From the NCBI GenBank assembly GCA_016719575.1, contig JADJYV010000013.1:1178001-1242000 (forward strand): DNA of 64,000 nt, written 5' to 3'. The notes beneath the pieces are model-generated. The model saw nothing but the letters and a program-made list of their open reading frames with translations, was not told the DNA's origin and ran no database searches. This DNA comes from Pseudobdellovibrionaceae bacterium. GTDB taxonomy: Bacteria > Bdellovibrionota > Bdellovibrionia > Bdellovibrionales > Bdellovibrionaceae. A program made the position numbers and the translations under genes. Below are positions 36,264-45,010 of the stretch, one piece after another (within the stretch, counting starts at the first letter, position 1; each line of letters opens with the position of its first letter).

Positions 36264-37277
36264 CTAGGGTATCACCAAGCTTGCCGCCTTTAAGATACGA
36301 TCAAAAAGACTTTCCCACCTCTCAGTATATTGGGACGGAAGCCGATATAAAAGAATACAATCTGGTTTGGTTTCCGCCAATTCCCTCAATTGAGAATAAA
36401 ACTTACGAGCCGCAAGGACTGGATCTTCATCGAGGACCAATTCCGCTATTCTATGAATACCCGCAGCGGGCTTCACGATAGCCACTTCCTCAATTTTATC
36501 CGGGAGTTCCGTGAGTCTTTTTTGCATCACTTCGCGCAACTCTTCGGAAGGTCTGCGCGCTCCTATGCATAAAACTAGAGGCACCGACGGCATATAGTGA
36601 TGCTTCATGTGGCCCGGGGCCTGATTTTTATCCGCCACTTCAATAAATTCATATTTAAATGGCTGAGATTTTAAAGCGTTCTCAATGTCAGATTTTAAAA
36701 TATGCCCCTTGCGCAAGATCGAAAGCTCGCATATTTCCGCTTTAGGTCTCACCAAAAGGACCGTGGACTCAATTCCAACTTGGCTCTCTCCACCGTCCAA
36801 AACAAAAATATTTTCTCGTTTAAACTCGTTCCTGACATGCGCTGCGGTCGTGGGGCTAGTCTTACCAAACTTATTAGCACTCGGTGCAGCCAAAGGCACT
36901 CCCGCCGCCATAATAAGATCCAGCGCTACAGGATGAGAGGGCATGCGGACCCCAACCGTGTCTAAACCGGAGGTAATCAAGGAATTAAGCTTTTGGCTTC
37001 GCGGCAAAACCAAGGTCAGGGGTCCTGGCCAAAATGTGTTGGCAAGAATTTTTGCAATTTCTGGAATAGTTTTTACAACCTCACCCAATTGATTGAAGTC
37101 TGAGATGTGAACAATCAATGGATCAAAAAAGGGCCTCTCTTTGATCTTGAAAATAGCTTCAATTCCAGAAGCACAATCTATTCGCGCCGCCAAGCCATAG
37201 ACTGTTTCCGTGGGCATACCAACAACATGGCCCAACGATAATTCGTTTACTGCATACTTAATCTCAGAGCTTAGCAT
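36264..37277 (-). CDS. sua5: Sua5-type L-threonylcarbamoyladenylate synthase
   Basis: Makes the TC-AMP intermediate for the t6A37 tRNA modification. The YrdC domain has GHVVGMPTETVYGLA, KERPFFDPLIVHI, FWPGPLTLVLP, VGVRMPSHP and APSANKFGKTSPT; SQVGIESTVL and RKGHI follow, then a C-terminal Sua5 domain from about residue 210. I placed the start at the ATG at 37277, giving 337 residues and an 8-base gap to the ABC permease gene; the longer frame would run far into that gene. Confidence 0.93.
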   Translation of the reverse strand: MLSSEIKYAVNELSLGHVVGMPTETVYGLAARIDCASGIEAIFKIKERPFFDPLIVHISDFNQLGEVVKTIPEIAKILANTFWPGPLTLVLPRSQKLNSLITSGLDTVGVRMPSHPVALDLIMAAGVPLAAPSANKFGKTSPTTAAHVRNEFKRENIFVLDGGESQVGIESTVLLVRPKAEICELSILRKGHILKSDIENALKSQPFKYEFIEVADKNQAPGHMKHHYMPSVPLVLCIGARRPSEELREVMQKRLTELPDKIEEVAIVKPAAGIHRIAELVLDEDPVLAARKFYSQLRELAETKPDCILLYRLPSQYTERWESLFDRILKAASLVIP

Positions 37278-37285
37278 AGCCTTTA

Positions 37286-39835
37286 CTAGCGCTCTTCTTG
37301 TAAAATCACAAGCGGACTTTCGCGAACAACCCGGCGACTCGCCAAAAATGAAACCACGACACTTAAAAAACACACGCCCAAGGCAGTCAAAAGAGGGTAA
37401 AACCAATCCCAGACAAAGCTTCCCTCAAAGACATAGTATGAAATTCCATAACTCACTAAAATACTCAGAGCCGAGCCGATAAGACCCGCGCCCAAGGCTA
37501 GAACTAAAAACTCAGTCACAATATATCCTGTAATAGAGCCAAAGCCAGCTCCAACAATTTTTAGCATGTTCAACTCCCACCTCCGTAGACGAACCTGGCT
37601 GCTCACGATTGAGTACATCACCACATATCCAGTAAAGAGCGCCAAAATCGCCATCAACTCCAATGACCAATTCATTTGTTTGGCGACCTTCAGAACCTCG
37701 TCAACAGTCCTCTGAACATCTACGATCGATACATTGCTAAATTTGTCTGCCAGTGCTCTCTGTAGTTCATTCTTTTTTACTTCAGGCAGCTTGGGTAGAG
37801 CTGTTATATAAGTCTTAGGTGCCTCATTCAAAACGCCGTCCTGAACCATAACAAAAAAATTGGGCTGAAAGCTTGTCCACTTTACTTTCCGCAGGTTCAC
37901 AACCTGCCCGCTGATCTCTATTCCTTGAACGTCGAAATGAATAATATCTCCAATCTTGATTCCTAAACGATCAGCATATTTATTCTCTATAGATAGCTCT
38001 GCATGTTTTTGAGTGTTTCCATTAAAAACCCCGGCAAACGGTCGTCCCGCTACAATAACTTCGCTGTCAGAAATCTGGTCTCTATAAGAAAGGTTAATTC
38101 CGCGGTTACGAAACCTCGCCTCTGTCTCCTCTTCTCGTGTACGAAAAACCTGCCCCTCTTCGAGTTTTCTTTCAAAATCATTGCCATTGACCCTCAACAA
38201 ACGCGCTCGGATCATCGGCGAAAAGCCAATACTACTGATGCTTTCAAGCTGTAAAAAATCCTTCATGGGTTTGACTTGATCATCCTGGATGTCAAACAAA
38301 AACAAACTAGGAATTTTCGACGTCTCTTCTGTTTTGAATTCGTTTTCAAGGCTTACTGTTAGTTGCGGCAGAATATTTATAAGTAAAGAACCCAGTCCAA
38401 GAGAGATAAAAATGGCCAAGCTACTAGTTTTTCGCCGGGAGATTCCAAGAATGGAGTATTTCAACACCCACGATTGAAAGACACGAACAAACTTTAAAAG
38501 ATTTAACAAGACAAGACCTGATCCAAACAAAACTAGCAATACCGAAAAAAATCCGATGATAAAAACACTCCCAATTTTAATCGAATTTGCCTGCGTCATC
38601 GCGAGAACCCAAAATGCAAATACGCCCGGAAGAAACGGCCAGAACTTGCTAACTTCGATTTCGTTTGAAAACTTTTCTTCTGAAAACAATTTAATTGGTT
38701 TTAAGTCTCGAATTTTCAGCAAGAAGGGCAAACAAACAACCAAACTGCCGACAACGCCGACCAACAAGGCAAGTGCAACGGCTGTTCCAGAGACTGCTGG
38801 CTCCAAATCAAAAGGAATAAAGACGTTCAAGGCTTTGCTAAAAAATGGTAAAATCGCTCCGGCAACAATAAGGGTTGGAAACAAAGACAGCGTTCCTAAA
38901 ATGACAACTTGAACCACATAGATACTGACTGCCGTTGTTGCCTGCATTCCTAGGCTTCTTAAGATTGCAACCTCGCGCATTCGCTCCACAAGAAACAGCC
39001 TAAAGATGTAAGCGGCACCTAGAGACGACATAAAAAGAGCTACAATTGCCACTAAGCCAAGATAGTCTTGGAGATATCCTAGTTGTCTTCCGGACTCTTG
39101 CCCTGCTGATTTGGAGGTGTCGATCCGAATTCCAGGATCTTTGAAAGACTCCAAAAGTTGGCTCTTTGCTTTTTCGACAACGATTTCGTCAGCGATTTTA
39201 AAAAAGAAACTCTGGGTGAAGGTGCTTCCATACTGAATCAGACCTGACTGTTTTAAAAGCTCCCTATTAATAAAAACTCGCGGCGCTATCGATGCTGCTC
39301 TAAAAGTTTGAGTTCCATCCTTTTCCACCACATCTGCAACTGTTAATTTGAGTGACCCAAGCTGAACCGCGTCCCCAGCACTGAGACCCAATTGAGAATG
39401 CAACTCCGAGTAAATCCATATGGAAGGACTCAATAAAATTTCTTTTTTATCACTGCCTAAAACTTTCTTTTTTGAGGCAAACTCAATGCTTCCATAGATC
39501 GGGTAATTTTCATCAATAGCTCGAACCAGCACCAACCGAGACCCCTGCTGCGTGTTCAACATAGCAAAAAACTCATAGGCACGACTTCGCCACGTGTCGG
39601 CTCCAACTATTTTATCTATTTGAGAAATTTCTTCGGAGGTGAACTCGCGTCGAGTTGAAATTGACAAATCTGCAGACAAAATGGCCTTCGCATTTTGGTT
39701 CATTTTCTCTTGCAAAGAAGTTTTAAATCCCTCGAGGGCGACATACCCAGAAAGCCCCAAGCTCAAATTAAAGATAAAAAACAGACTGAACTTCCAATTT
39801 CTTAGAAGCTCACGCACAACCCATTTCAACAACAT
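37286..39835 (-). CDS. ABC transporter permease, MacB/FtsX superfamily (YbbP-like)
   Basis: An 849-residue permease with one N-terminal span (FSLFFIFNLSLGLSGYVAL), a large periplasmic domain, a cluster of about four spans in the middle (LGLVAIVALFMSSLGAAYIF onward), further central spans, a second periplasmic domain at about 490-690, and three C-terminal spans. FtsX-type core segments such as REVAILRSLGMQ are seen. Gene order tesA-ATPase-permease is the same as the tesA-ybbA-ybbP locus of E. coli, so a role in lipid or lysophospholipid handling at the envelope is inferred. Its ATG lies directly after the ATPase stop. Confidence 0.85.
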   Translation of the reverse strand: MLLKWVVRELLRNWKFSLFFIFNLSLGLSGYVALEGFKTSLQEKMNQNAKAILSADLSISTRREFTSEEISQIDKIVGADTWRSRAYEFFAMLNTQQGSRLVLVRAIDENYPIYGSIEFASKKKVLGSDKKEILLSPSIWIYSELHSQLGLSAGDAVQLGSLKLTVADVVEKDGTQTFRAASIAPRVFINRELLKQSGLIQYGSTFTQSFFFKIADEIVVEKAKSQLLESFKDPGIRIDTSKSAGQESGRQLGYLQDYLGLVAIVALFMSSLGAAYIFRLFLVERMREVAILRSLGMQATTAVSIYVVQVVILGTLSLFPTLIVAGAILPFFSKALNVFIPFDLEPAVSGTAVALALLVGVVGSLVVCLPFLLKIRDLKPIKLFSEEKFSNEIEVSKFWPFLPGVFAFWVLAMTQANSIKIGSVFIIGFFSVLLVLFGSGLVLLNLLKFVRVFQSWVLKYSILGISRRKTSSLAIFISLGLGSLLINILPQLTVSLENEFKTEETSKIPSLFLFDIQDDQVKPMKDFLQLESISSIGFSPMIRARLLRVNGNDFERKLEEGQVFRTREEETEARFRNRGINLSYRDQISDSEVIVAGRPFAGVFNGNTQKHAELSIENKYADRLGIKIGDIIHFDVQGIEISGQVVNLRKVKWTSFQPNFFVMVQDGVLNEAPKTYITALPKLPEVKKNELQRALADKFSNVSIVDVQRTVDEVLKVAKQMNWSLELMAILALFTGYVVMYSIVSSQVRLRRWELNMLKIVGAGFGSITGYIVTEFLVLALGAGLIGSALSILVSYGISYYVFEGSFVWDWFYPLLTALGVCFLSVVVSFLASRRVVRESPLVILQEER

Positions 39836-40501
39836 TTAAGCCTCCAACAATTGCCCTTGAAATAGTCGCAACACCTTCTGGCATCTTTTTGCCAAGGGCT
39901 CACTGTGGGTCACTAAAATTGTCGTCATCTGATACTTTTTAATGATATTAAAAAAAGTATCCATTACCTTTTCACCGGTTTGAACGTCTAAATTTCCGCT
40001 TGGCTCATCCGCGAGAATAATCTTCGGCCGTACTGCTAGCGCACGAGCAATAGCAACTCGTTGACACTCTCCCCCGCTCATCCGGCTTGGAAACTGATGC
40101 AATCGGTGTTCAAGACCCAACTCTTTCAATAAAGAATGTGCTCGCTCTTGCGCTTCGTCTTTTTTTAGAATCTCCATTGGCAACATGACATTCTCAAGGG
40201 CAGTTAGATGAGACACCAAATGGTACTGTTGAAAGACGATACCTATGTTTTCGCCACGAAATTTAGTTAAAGAGCGCTCGTCGAGCTTACTAAGGTCAAA
40301 ACTATCAACAATGACCTGGCCCTCGTCTGCGCGATCGAGACCCGCCAGAAGTGATAAGAGTGTCGATTTTCCGCTTCCCGACTCACCGACAATTGCAACA
40401 ATCTCACCATTCTTTATTTCAGCATTTACAGATTGTAAAACAGGTACTTTGTCATCACCCTGATAAAAACTCTTACACAGATTTTTGACAATGAGGCTCA
40501 T
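39836..40501 (-). CDS. ABC transporter ATP-binding protein (YbbA/LolD-like)
   Basis: A 221-residue ATPase. Walker A is GESGSGKST, the Q-loop is GIVFQQYHLV, the signature is RMSGGECQR and Walker B plus D-loop is ILADEPSGNLD; the H-loop is VTHSE. This is the LolD/MacB type that partners single FtsX-like permeases. It overlaps the end of tesA by 4 bases and abuts the permease start, so all three are coupled. Confidence 0.92.
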   Translation of the reverse strand: MSLIVKNLCKSFYQGDDKVPVLQSVNAEIKNGEIVAIVGESGSGKSTLLSLLAGLDRADEGQVIVDSFDLSKLDERSLTKFRGENIGIVFQQYHLVSHLTALENVMLPMEILKKDEAQERAHSLLKELGLEHRLHQFPSRMSGGECQRVAIARALAVRPKIILADEPSGNLDVQTGEKVMDTFFNIIKKYQMTTILVTHSEPLAKRCQKVLRLFQGQLLEA

Positions 40502-41103
40502 AACATGTCCTTAATTTCTCGATAAATAGTCTCAGCGATAATTTTATGACCAGCTTCGTTGGGGTGAATCCCGTCTGCCAAGTTATATTTCGAATCCCCG
40601 GCAACTTTATCCAAAACAAAGGGAATCAACGGGACTTTGAATTTCTTCGCTAGTTCCACATACATTTTTTTAAATTTATCGGTGTAGTCTTTGCCGTAGT
40701 TAGGAGGCATGTACAACCCGCCAAGAATCACGGGAACGTTTTCTTTTTGCGCGAGCTCAATTGCAAGCGAAAGATTCTTCTCGCTTTCCTCAACCTTGAG
40801 ACCTCGAAGTCCATCGTTTCCGCCAAGAATAAGAAGCAATAGTTTGGGCTTGGATTTAAAAACCCACTTTACTCTACCCAAAGCAGAAGCTGTCGTCGCC
40901 CCAGTAATACCCGAATTCACAACGACCCAATTTTTCTTTCCATCGGCCTGAATTTTCTTTTCCAAAAGAGCGGGAAAGGCAGAGTCCTTAGAAACCCCAT
41001 AACCCTCGGTCAAAGAATCGCCAATGACCACAAGTCTATTTTCTTGTGCCTGTCCAAATGGAATAAGAAAAAAAGAGATCGCTAAAAATAAAAAGAGTCT
41101 CAT
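40498..41103 (-). CDS. tesA: periplasmic SGNH/GDSL esterase, TesA-like
   Basis: Multifunctional thioesterase/lysophospholipase type enzyme. After a signal peptide (LFLFLAISFFLIPFGQAQ) come block I VIGDSLTEGYG with the nucleophile Ser, block II with NSGITGAT, block III LGGNDGLRG and block V DGIHPNEAGH with Asp and His. ATGs at 41112 and 41103 are both possible; I favour 41103, which places the signal peptide right at the start. Both lie within a terminator-like hairpin (41092-41122), and the UUUUU-rich signal peptide codons form its U-tract, which is unusual. Confidence 0.9.
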   Translation of the reverse strand: MRLFLFLAISFFLIPFGQAQENRLVVIGDSLTEGYGVSKDSAFPALLEKKIQADGKKNWVVVNSGITGATTASALGRVKWVFKSKPKLLLLILGGNDGLRGLKVEESEKNLSLAIELAQKENVPVILGGLYMPPNYGKDYTDKFKKMYVELAKKFKVPLIPFVLDKVAGDSKYNLADGIHPNEAGHKIIAETIYREIKDML

Positions 41104-41122
41104 GGATCTCATGAGACTCTTT
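41078..41122 (-). terminator. intrinsic terminator overlapping the tesA start codon
   Basis: A perfect 13-bp inverted repeat, AAAGAGTCTCATG at 41092-41104 and CATGAGACTCTTT at 41110-41122, encloses a 5-base loop. On the minus strand it is followed by CTCTTTTTATTTTTAG (41078-41093), a U-rich tract, 29 bases after the stop of the RRM gene. Both candidate tesA ATGs are in the hairpin. Confidence 0.72.
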
Positions 41123-41150
41123 CTTCAAATAACTGACAAGTAATTAATTA

Positions 41151-41528
41151 CTAGTAACGTCCGCCGCCACCACCGCCGTAGCCGCCACCACCGCGTCCGC
41201 CGCCGCCACCGCCGTAGCCGCCGCGTCCACCGCCGCCACCACCGCGAGGTCCACCGCGTCCGCCGCCACCTTCACGTGGAGCTTGAGGGCGCGCCTCTGA
41301 AACGTTGATTGCACGACCATCAAGCTCAGCGCCATTCAACTTTTCAATAGCCGAATCTGCTTCAGAATCAGAATCCATCTCAACAAATCCGAAACCTTTG
41401 CTACGGCCAGTCTCACGGTCAGTGATAACTTTGGCAGAAGCAACTGCGCCGAATTCAGCGAACTGGCTGTGAAGACGAGCGTCGTCGATTGAATATGGAA
41501 GATTGCCTACATATAATTTTTTACCCAT
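41151..41528 (-). CDS. glycine-rich RRM RNA-binding protein
   Basis: A 125-residue protein. Residues 1-80 are one RNA-recognition motif: RNP2 is LYVGNL and RNP1 is KGFGFVEM. The tail is Arg/Gly-rich with repeats of GGYGGGGGG type, so the codons GGC/GGT form a low-complexity DNA stretch (41155-41270). Such RRM-Gly proteins bind RNA and often respond to cold in cyanobacteria and some proteobacteria; that role here is inference. The start at 41528 has AGGAGGT 6 bases upstream. The gene is flanked by a promoter and a terminator. Confidence 0.92.
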   Translation of the reverse strand: MGKKLYVGNLPYSIDDARLHSQFAEFGAVASAKVITDRETGRSKGFGFVEMDSDSEADSAIEKLNGAELDGRAINVSEARPQAPREGGGGRGGPRGGGGGGRGGYGGGGGGRGGGGYGGGGGGRY

Positions 41529-41601
41529 GGGTACCTCCTGGGTTCTTAGACCGCGGAAGCCATGAGAAAAAAACTCTAGGAACATCGAACGCGGAGCAGT
41601 T

Positions 41602-41630
41602 AATAACTTCTTCCAATTTATCACAGTCAA
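41602..41630 (-). promoter_or_regulatory. probable promoter of the RRM gene
   Basis: On the minus strand TTGACT (41630-41625) is followed after 17 bases by GTTATT (41607-41602). The implied leader of about 67 bases is long enough for structural control of the RRM protein's translation. Confidence 0.42.
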
Positions 41631-41651
41631 ATATCGGTGCAAGTGAAATTC

Positions 41652-42134
41652 CTATCTCATGTTGTTGAATTGTAGCGGAACTGAAAAACTCCCAGACCGG
41701 ACTTTAGCCATGGTTTCCTGGAGTTCATCAATGCTTTTTGCTGTAACGCGTACCTTATCGTCCATAATTTGCGGCTGAACCTTAAGCTTTGAATCCTTAA
41801 TCAATTTTACGATGTCCTTTGCCACTTCCTTTTCGATACCCTGTACCAAAGTCACCTTTTGACGCAGCATCTTGCCCCCGGCTGGTTCTGCCTTTTCGAA
41901 TTTAAAGGATTTTATGTCTACACCGCGCCGATGAAGTTTGCTTTGCAGGATGCCATTTATCGCTTCGACTTTGTAATCGTCCTCAGCCAAAATCACTATT
42001 TCTTTTTTATCCCACTGAATCTCAGCATGACTGCCCTTAAAGTCGTAACGCCCCTCAACCTCTTTGCGTGCCTGGTTTACGGCGTTGTCCACCTCTTGCA
42101 CATTGATCTCAGAAACAATATCAAACGAAGCCAT
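41652..42134 (-). CDS. YajQ-family nucleotide-binding protein
   Basis: A 160-residue cytoplasmic protein of the YajQ family, members of which bind cyclic di-GMP or nucleic acid and act with transcription factors. Typical segments are SFDIVSEINVQEVDNAVNQA, RYDFKGS, SFKFEKAEPAGGKMLRQKV, and KLKVQPQIMDDKVRV. The ATG at 42134 was chosen because it matches the family's MPSFDIVS start; the longer frame is antisense-like sequence over slyD. The gene follows slyD by 13 bases. Confidence 0.92.
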   Translation of the reverse strand: MASFDIVSEINVQEVDNAVNQARKEVEGRYDFKGSHAEIQWDKKEIVILAEDDYKVEAINGILQSKLHRRGVDIKSFKFEKAEPAGGKMLRQKVTLVQGIEKEVAKDIVKLIKDSKLKVQPQIMDDKVRVTAKSIDELQETMAKVRSGSFSVPLQFNNMR

Positions 42135-42147
42135 ATCTTCAACCTTT

Positions 42148-42624
42148 TCAGTGATGATGTCCGTGCCCATGCACGCCATGAGCGTGCCCATGCTGAAGCT
42201 CTTCTCCCGTGGCTTCACGAACTGCTGCCATTTCAACGTCAAAGGTAAGGTCCATACCTGCCAGCGGATGATTTCCATCAAGAATAACTGTGGTGTCCGA
42301 AATCTCAGCCACACGCACGACTTTCATTTGCTCACCAAGATTCAGCTGCAAAAAACTTCCAAGCTCTAGGGTTAAGTGTGCAAGCTCGGCCTTTGGAACA
42401 TCCATTTTCATTTTTGAATCAGGCACCCCATAAGCATCAACAGCTGCCAACTGAACAGTCTTTTTTTCGCCAGCGAGCATGTCCTTTATTTGCTCTTCAA
42501 GCTTCGGAATAATCTGTCCCGCCCCCTCAAGAAAGGCTAAGGGCTCACCCTCATCTGAAGCGTCAAGGATCTGGCCATCGGCTCCTTTTAGGACATAATT
42601 AAAAGCTAGGACTCGACGTTTCAT
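42148..42624 (-). CDS. slyD: SlyD-type FKBP peptidyl-prolyl isomerase with His-rich tail
   Basis: A 158-residue prolyl isomerase and chaperone. The FKBP part has FNYVLKGADGQILD, LAFLEGAGQIIPKLEE and the insert-in-flap region typical of SlyD (AAVDAYG onward to NHPLAGMDLTFDVEM). The C-terminus is His-rich (HGHAHGVHGHGHHH), as in SlyD proteins that bind nickel or zinc. It heads a minus-strand unit with yajQ. Confidence 0.93.
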   Translation of the reverse strand: MKRRVLAFNYVLKGADGQILDASDEGEPLAFLEGAGQIIPKLEEQIKDMLAGEKKTVQLAAVDAYGVPDSKMKMDVPKAELAHLTLELGSFLQLNLGEQMKVVRVAEISDTTVILDGNHPLAGMDLTFDVEMAAVREATGEELQHGHAHGVHGHGHHH

Positions 42625-42696
42625 ATTGAATCTCCTTTATTTAAACAGGGGCTATCGCGAAACAGGCCTAAATTCAAGTGATTATGGTCGAGGTAC

Positions 42697-42726
42697 TTGA
42701 AAATCCCCCCCTCTGCCCGTTATAAT
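42697..42726 (+). promoter_or_regulatory. promoter of the HNH nuclease gene
   Basis: TTGAAA at 42697-42702 and a consensus TATAAT at 42721-42726 are 18 bases apart; the ATG at 42753 follows a GGGAGGGG ribosome site, giving a leader of about 20 bases. Confidence 0.62.
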
Positions 42727-42752
42727 TTAAACTAGAGCTGTTGGGAGGGGTA

Positions 42753-43292
42753 ATGCATCATTTAACCTCAGCAAGGTCTCTGCTTCTCAATTCGAGCTAT
42801 GAGCCGATGCGAATTGTGAGTTGGCAGAAGGCCTTGATCTTGTGGTTCCAGGACAAGGTGGAGATCCTGGAATATCACTCCATGTTTGCCAGATCCGCCC
42901 GGACAAGTTTTCAACTGCCTAGCGTCCTCAGATTGAAAACTTACGTAAGACCACGGTCCACGGGCGCTGTTCGGTTCTGCCGAGAAAATGTTTATATCCG
43001 CGACAACTTCACCTGCCAATATTGTGGCGACAAGCTCTCCGCCAAAAACCTCACTCTCGATCACGTCATCCCTGCTTCAAAAAACGGAAAGAAAACTTGG
43101 ACCAACGTCGTTTCTGCCTGCATGATCTGCAATCAACGCAAGGCCAACCGCACCCCGACCACTGCGAACATGCCACTACTATCTGAGCCAAAAATGCCCT
43201 CGTGGCTTCCAACGAAAGAATTAGAACTTCAAATGGAAATAGAACGAGCACCAGAAACGTGGCTCGAATATTTGCGATTTAAGACGGGGTGA
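42753..43292 (+). CDS. HNH endonuclease domain protein
   Basis: A 179-residue protein with a central HNH fold: paired zinc cysteines in CQYCGDK and CMICNQRK, and the catalytic LDHVIPASKNGKKTW. The N-terminal about 75 residues (LLNSSYEPMRIVSWQKALIL) are conserved in a common family of stand-alone HNH proteins in free-living bacteria, often linked with DNA maintenance rather than restriction. The ATG at 42753 has GGGAGGGG just upstream. Its substrate is unknown. Confidence 0.85.
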   Translation: MHHLTSARSLLLNSSYEPMRIVSWQKALILWFQDKVEILEYHSMFARSARTSFQLPSVLRLKTYVRPRSTGAVRFCRENVYIRDNFTCQYCGDKLSAKNLTLDHVIPASKNGKKTWTNVVSACMICNQRKANRTPTTANMPLLSEPKMPSWLPTKELELQMEIERAPETWLEYLRFKTG

Positions 43293-43351
43293 TTCTCAAA
43301 CTTCTATACAAGTATGTGATTTCTCGATAACTTTTATCTATCGAGGAAATC

Positions 43352-45004
43352 ATGCCGCAAACACCTGTTCTAGATCCAAAGACAAAAAAAGACCTAGTGA
43401 GATGGCTCACGATGATCATCAGCGAAACGAATGGGATTACTCTTCAAGAAACACTGAACCTTCTAATTTCATCCGAGCTCAATGACGAAAATAAAAAAGC
43501 TCTTGATCTCATTGTAGAGTTTCGCGAACTGACCGAAAAATTTATTACGAACAAAGTTACTATCAACACCTTGCTTAACCACCCCATTTCAGAATGTCTT
43601 TTTGAATTTTTTAAACACTTTCCGATAAAATACTACGAAGAGCACATACATCTCACTGGCTCAATCACCGCAGATTTTTTGTATCCACGTTTGAAAAAAC
43701 TCCTCGAGGGGCCACACAAAGATATTTACGAACAAAAAATTAAAGAGGTCTATGGCGACCAGGCCTTGCCGATAAAATCAGTTCAAGATGTCGATCGCCT
43801 CATTCGTTTGGATGAGACTGAGGGCTTTTTAACTTATTTAAAAATACTTTATCTTCCCAAATTGGTATTTATTTCGCGAGAGGCTCATTCTGAAGCCGCG
43901 TATCACATGGCCGAAGAGCTTTATCACAAATACAACGTCGGAAACATTCGCCTTAAGTTTACCTTAGATCGGGCCACCTCGAGCGGCTCCGAGCAAATCC
44001 CTGGGATCAACGATGTAAGTCCCGAAGATGTTGTCGTTGGACTCTATGATGGTTTTAAGAGATTTCAAGATCGCCATGCGGACTTCGATTTTGTCTTGTC
44101 TCCATCCTTTCGCAAAGAACCGAATTTCTTCGATGCCAATCGGTTCAAATCGCGCAAAGAACATTTTATGGATCAAATAAGCGAACTGACGCGCATGATC
44201 GACAAATATCCATTTCTACAAAAACATTTGAAGGATGTCGACACCGTTGGCGACGAAAGAGATCTTTACCGCAAAGAACATTTTTATGAAATGCAGCCCG
44301 GATTCAGAAAACTACAGTATCGAGGCTTAAAAATCCGCTCGCACCATGGAGAAACCTTTCACACTCTAAAAAAGGGAATACAAGCCGTCGACAATGCCAT
44401 GAATATTTGGCACATCGACACACTTGAACACGGAATAAGCTTGGGAATAAACCCGAATGTTTATTTTCACCGCCTCTACCAAGGGGTGGCTAAAAAAAAT
44501 AAGGCTGGTATTGCGATCACCTCAAAGGACCCGTACTACCGTGAACTGATCGAGCTCGACTGGGGAAGCTACAAACCCGTCCTCGACAAACTCTTACGGG
44601 GCGAGTCTCTCAGCGAAGAAGAAAATACAAATTTTATAAAAGCTAAGTTTCATACGGCTCGCGAAGTAGAACACTATCAACATGACGTTCTCAATCGCAT
44701 GATTCAAAAAGAAATCTCCCTGATCGCCCTCCCCTCTTCGAACAACAAACTCACTGGTAAATTTGATGACTACAAAGATCATCCCTTTTCTTGGTGGGAA
44801 AAAAAGAACGTTCAACTCGGAATAGGCACAGATAACTATGTAACTCTTAACACAAATTTCATTCAAGAATTGCTGATATTGCTCTACACCGATCCTGATA
44901 ATTTAAAAATCACTAAGCTGTTAATGGTTGCCTCCAAAGAAGATCGCCGCCCCTATATTAGTCATTTACTTTGGAAAATGCGCAAAAGAGTCGCCAACAT
45001 ATAG
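43352..45004 (+). CDS. adenosine deaminase-like metal-dependent hydrolase
   Basis: A 550-residue amidohydrolase. The adenosine-deaminase pattern is seen in order: HxH in EEHIHLTGS near 95-103, HHGETFH, LEHGISLG, ALPSSNN and GIGTDNYVTL, which supply the zinc ligands, the catalytic Glu and the base His/Asp. The first about 85 residues and a middle insert make it much longer than bacterial Add (about 330), closer in size to AMP deaminase-like forms, so the substrate may be adenosine, AMP or a modified purine. It is followed 6 bases later by an AmpG-like transporter. Confidence 0.8.
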   Translation: MPQTPVLDPKTKKDLVRWLTMIISETNGITLQETLNLLISSELNDENKKALDLIVEFRELTEKFITNKVTINTLLNHPISECLFEFFKHFPIKYYEEHIHLTGSITADFLYPRLKKLLEGPHKDIYEQKIKEVYGDQALPIKSVQDVDRLIRLDETEGFLTYLKILYLPKLVFISREAHSEAAYHMAEELYHKYNVGNIRLKFTLDRATSSGSEQIPGINDVSPEDVVVGLYDGFKRFQDRHADFDFVLSPSFRKEPNFFDANRFKSRKEHFMDQISELTRMIDKYPFLQKHLKDVDTVGDERDLYRKEHFYEMQPGFRKLQYRGLKIRSHHGETFHTLKKGIQAVDNAMNIWHIDTLEHGISLGINPNVYFHRLYQGVAKKNKAGIAITSKDPYYRELIELDWGSYKPVLDKLLRGESLSEEENTNFIKAKFHTAREVEHYQHDVLNRMIQKEISLIALPSSNNKLTGKFDDYKDHPFSWWEKKNVQLGIGTDNYVTLNTNFIQELLILLYTDPDNLKITKLLMVASKEDRRPYISHLLWKMRKRVANI

Positions 45005-45010
45005 GAACAG

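Noticed and set aside
37278..37406. N-terminal extension of the Sua5 protein
   Set aside because: It would translate the end of the ABC permease gene in another frame; the ATG at 37277 gives a normal family start.
41155..41270. Tandem DNA repeat near the RRM gene
   Set aside because: The repetition is explained by codons of the Gly-rich tail.
42135..42314. 60-residue extension before YajQ
   Set aside because: It overlaps slyD out of frame and adds residues absent from the family.
41859..42369. Plus-strand frames across yajQ and slyD
   Set aside because: They are shadows of two clearly recognised minus-strand genes.
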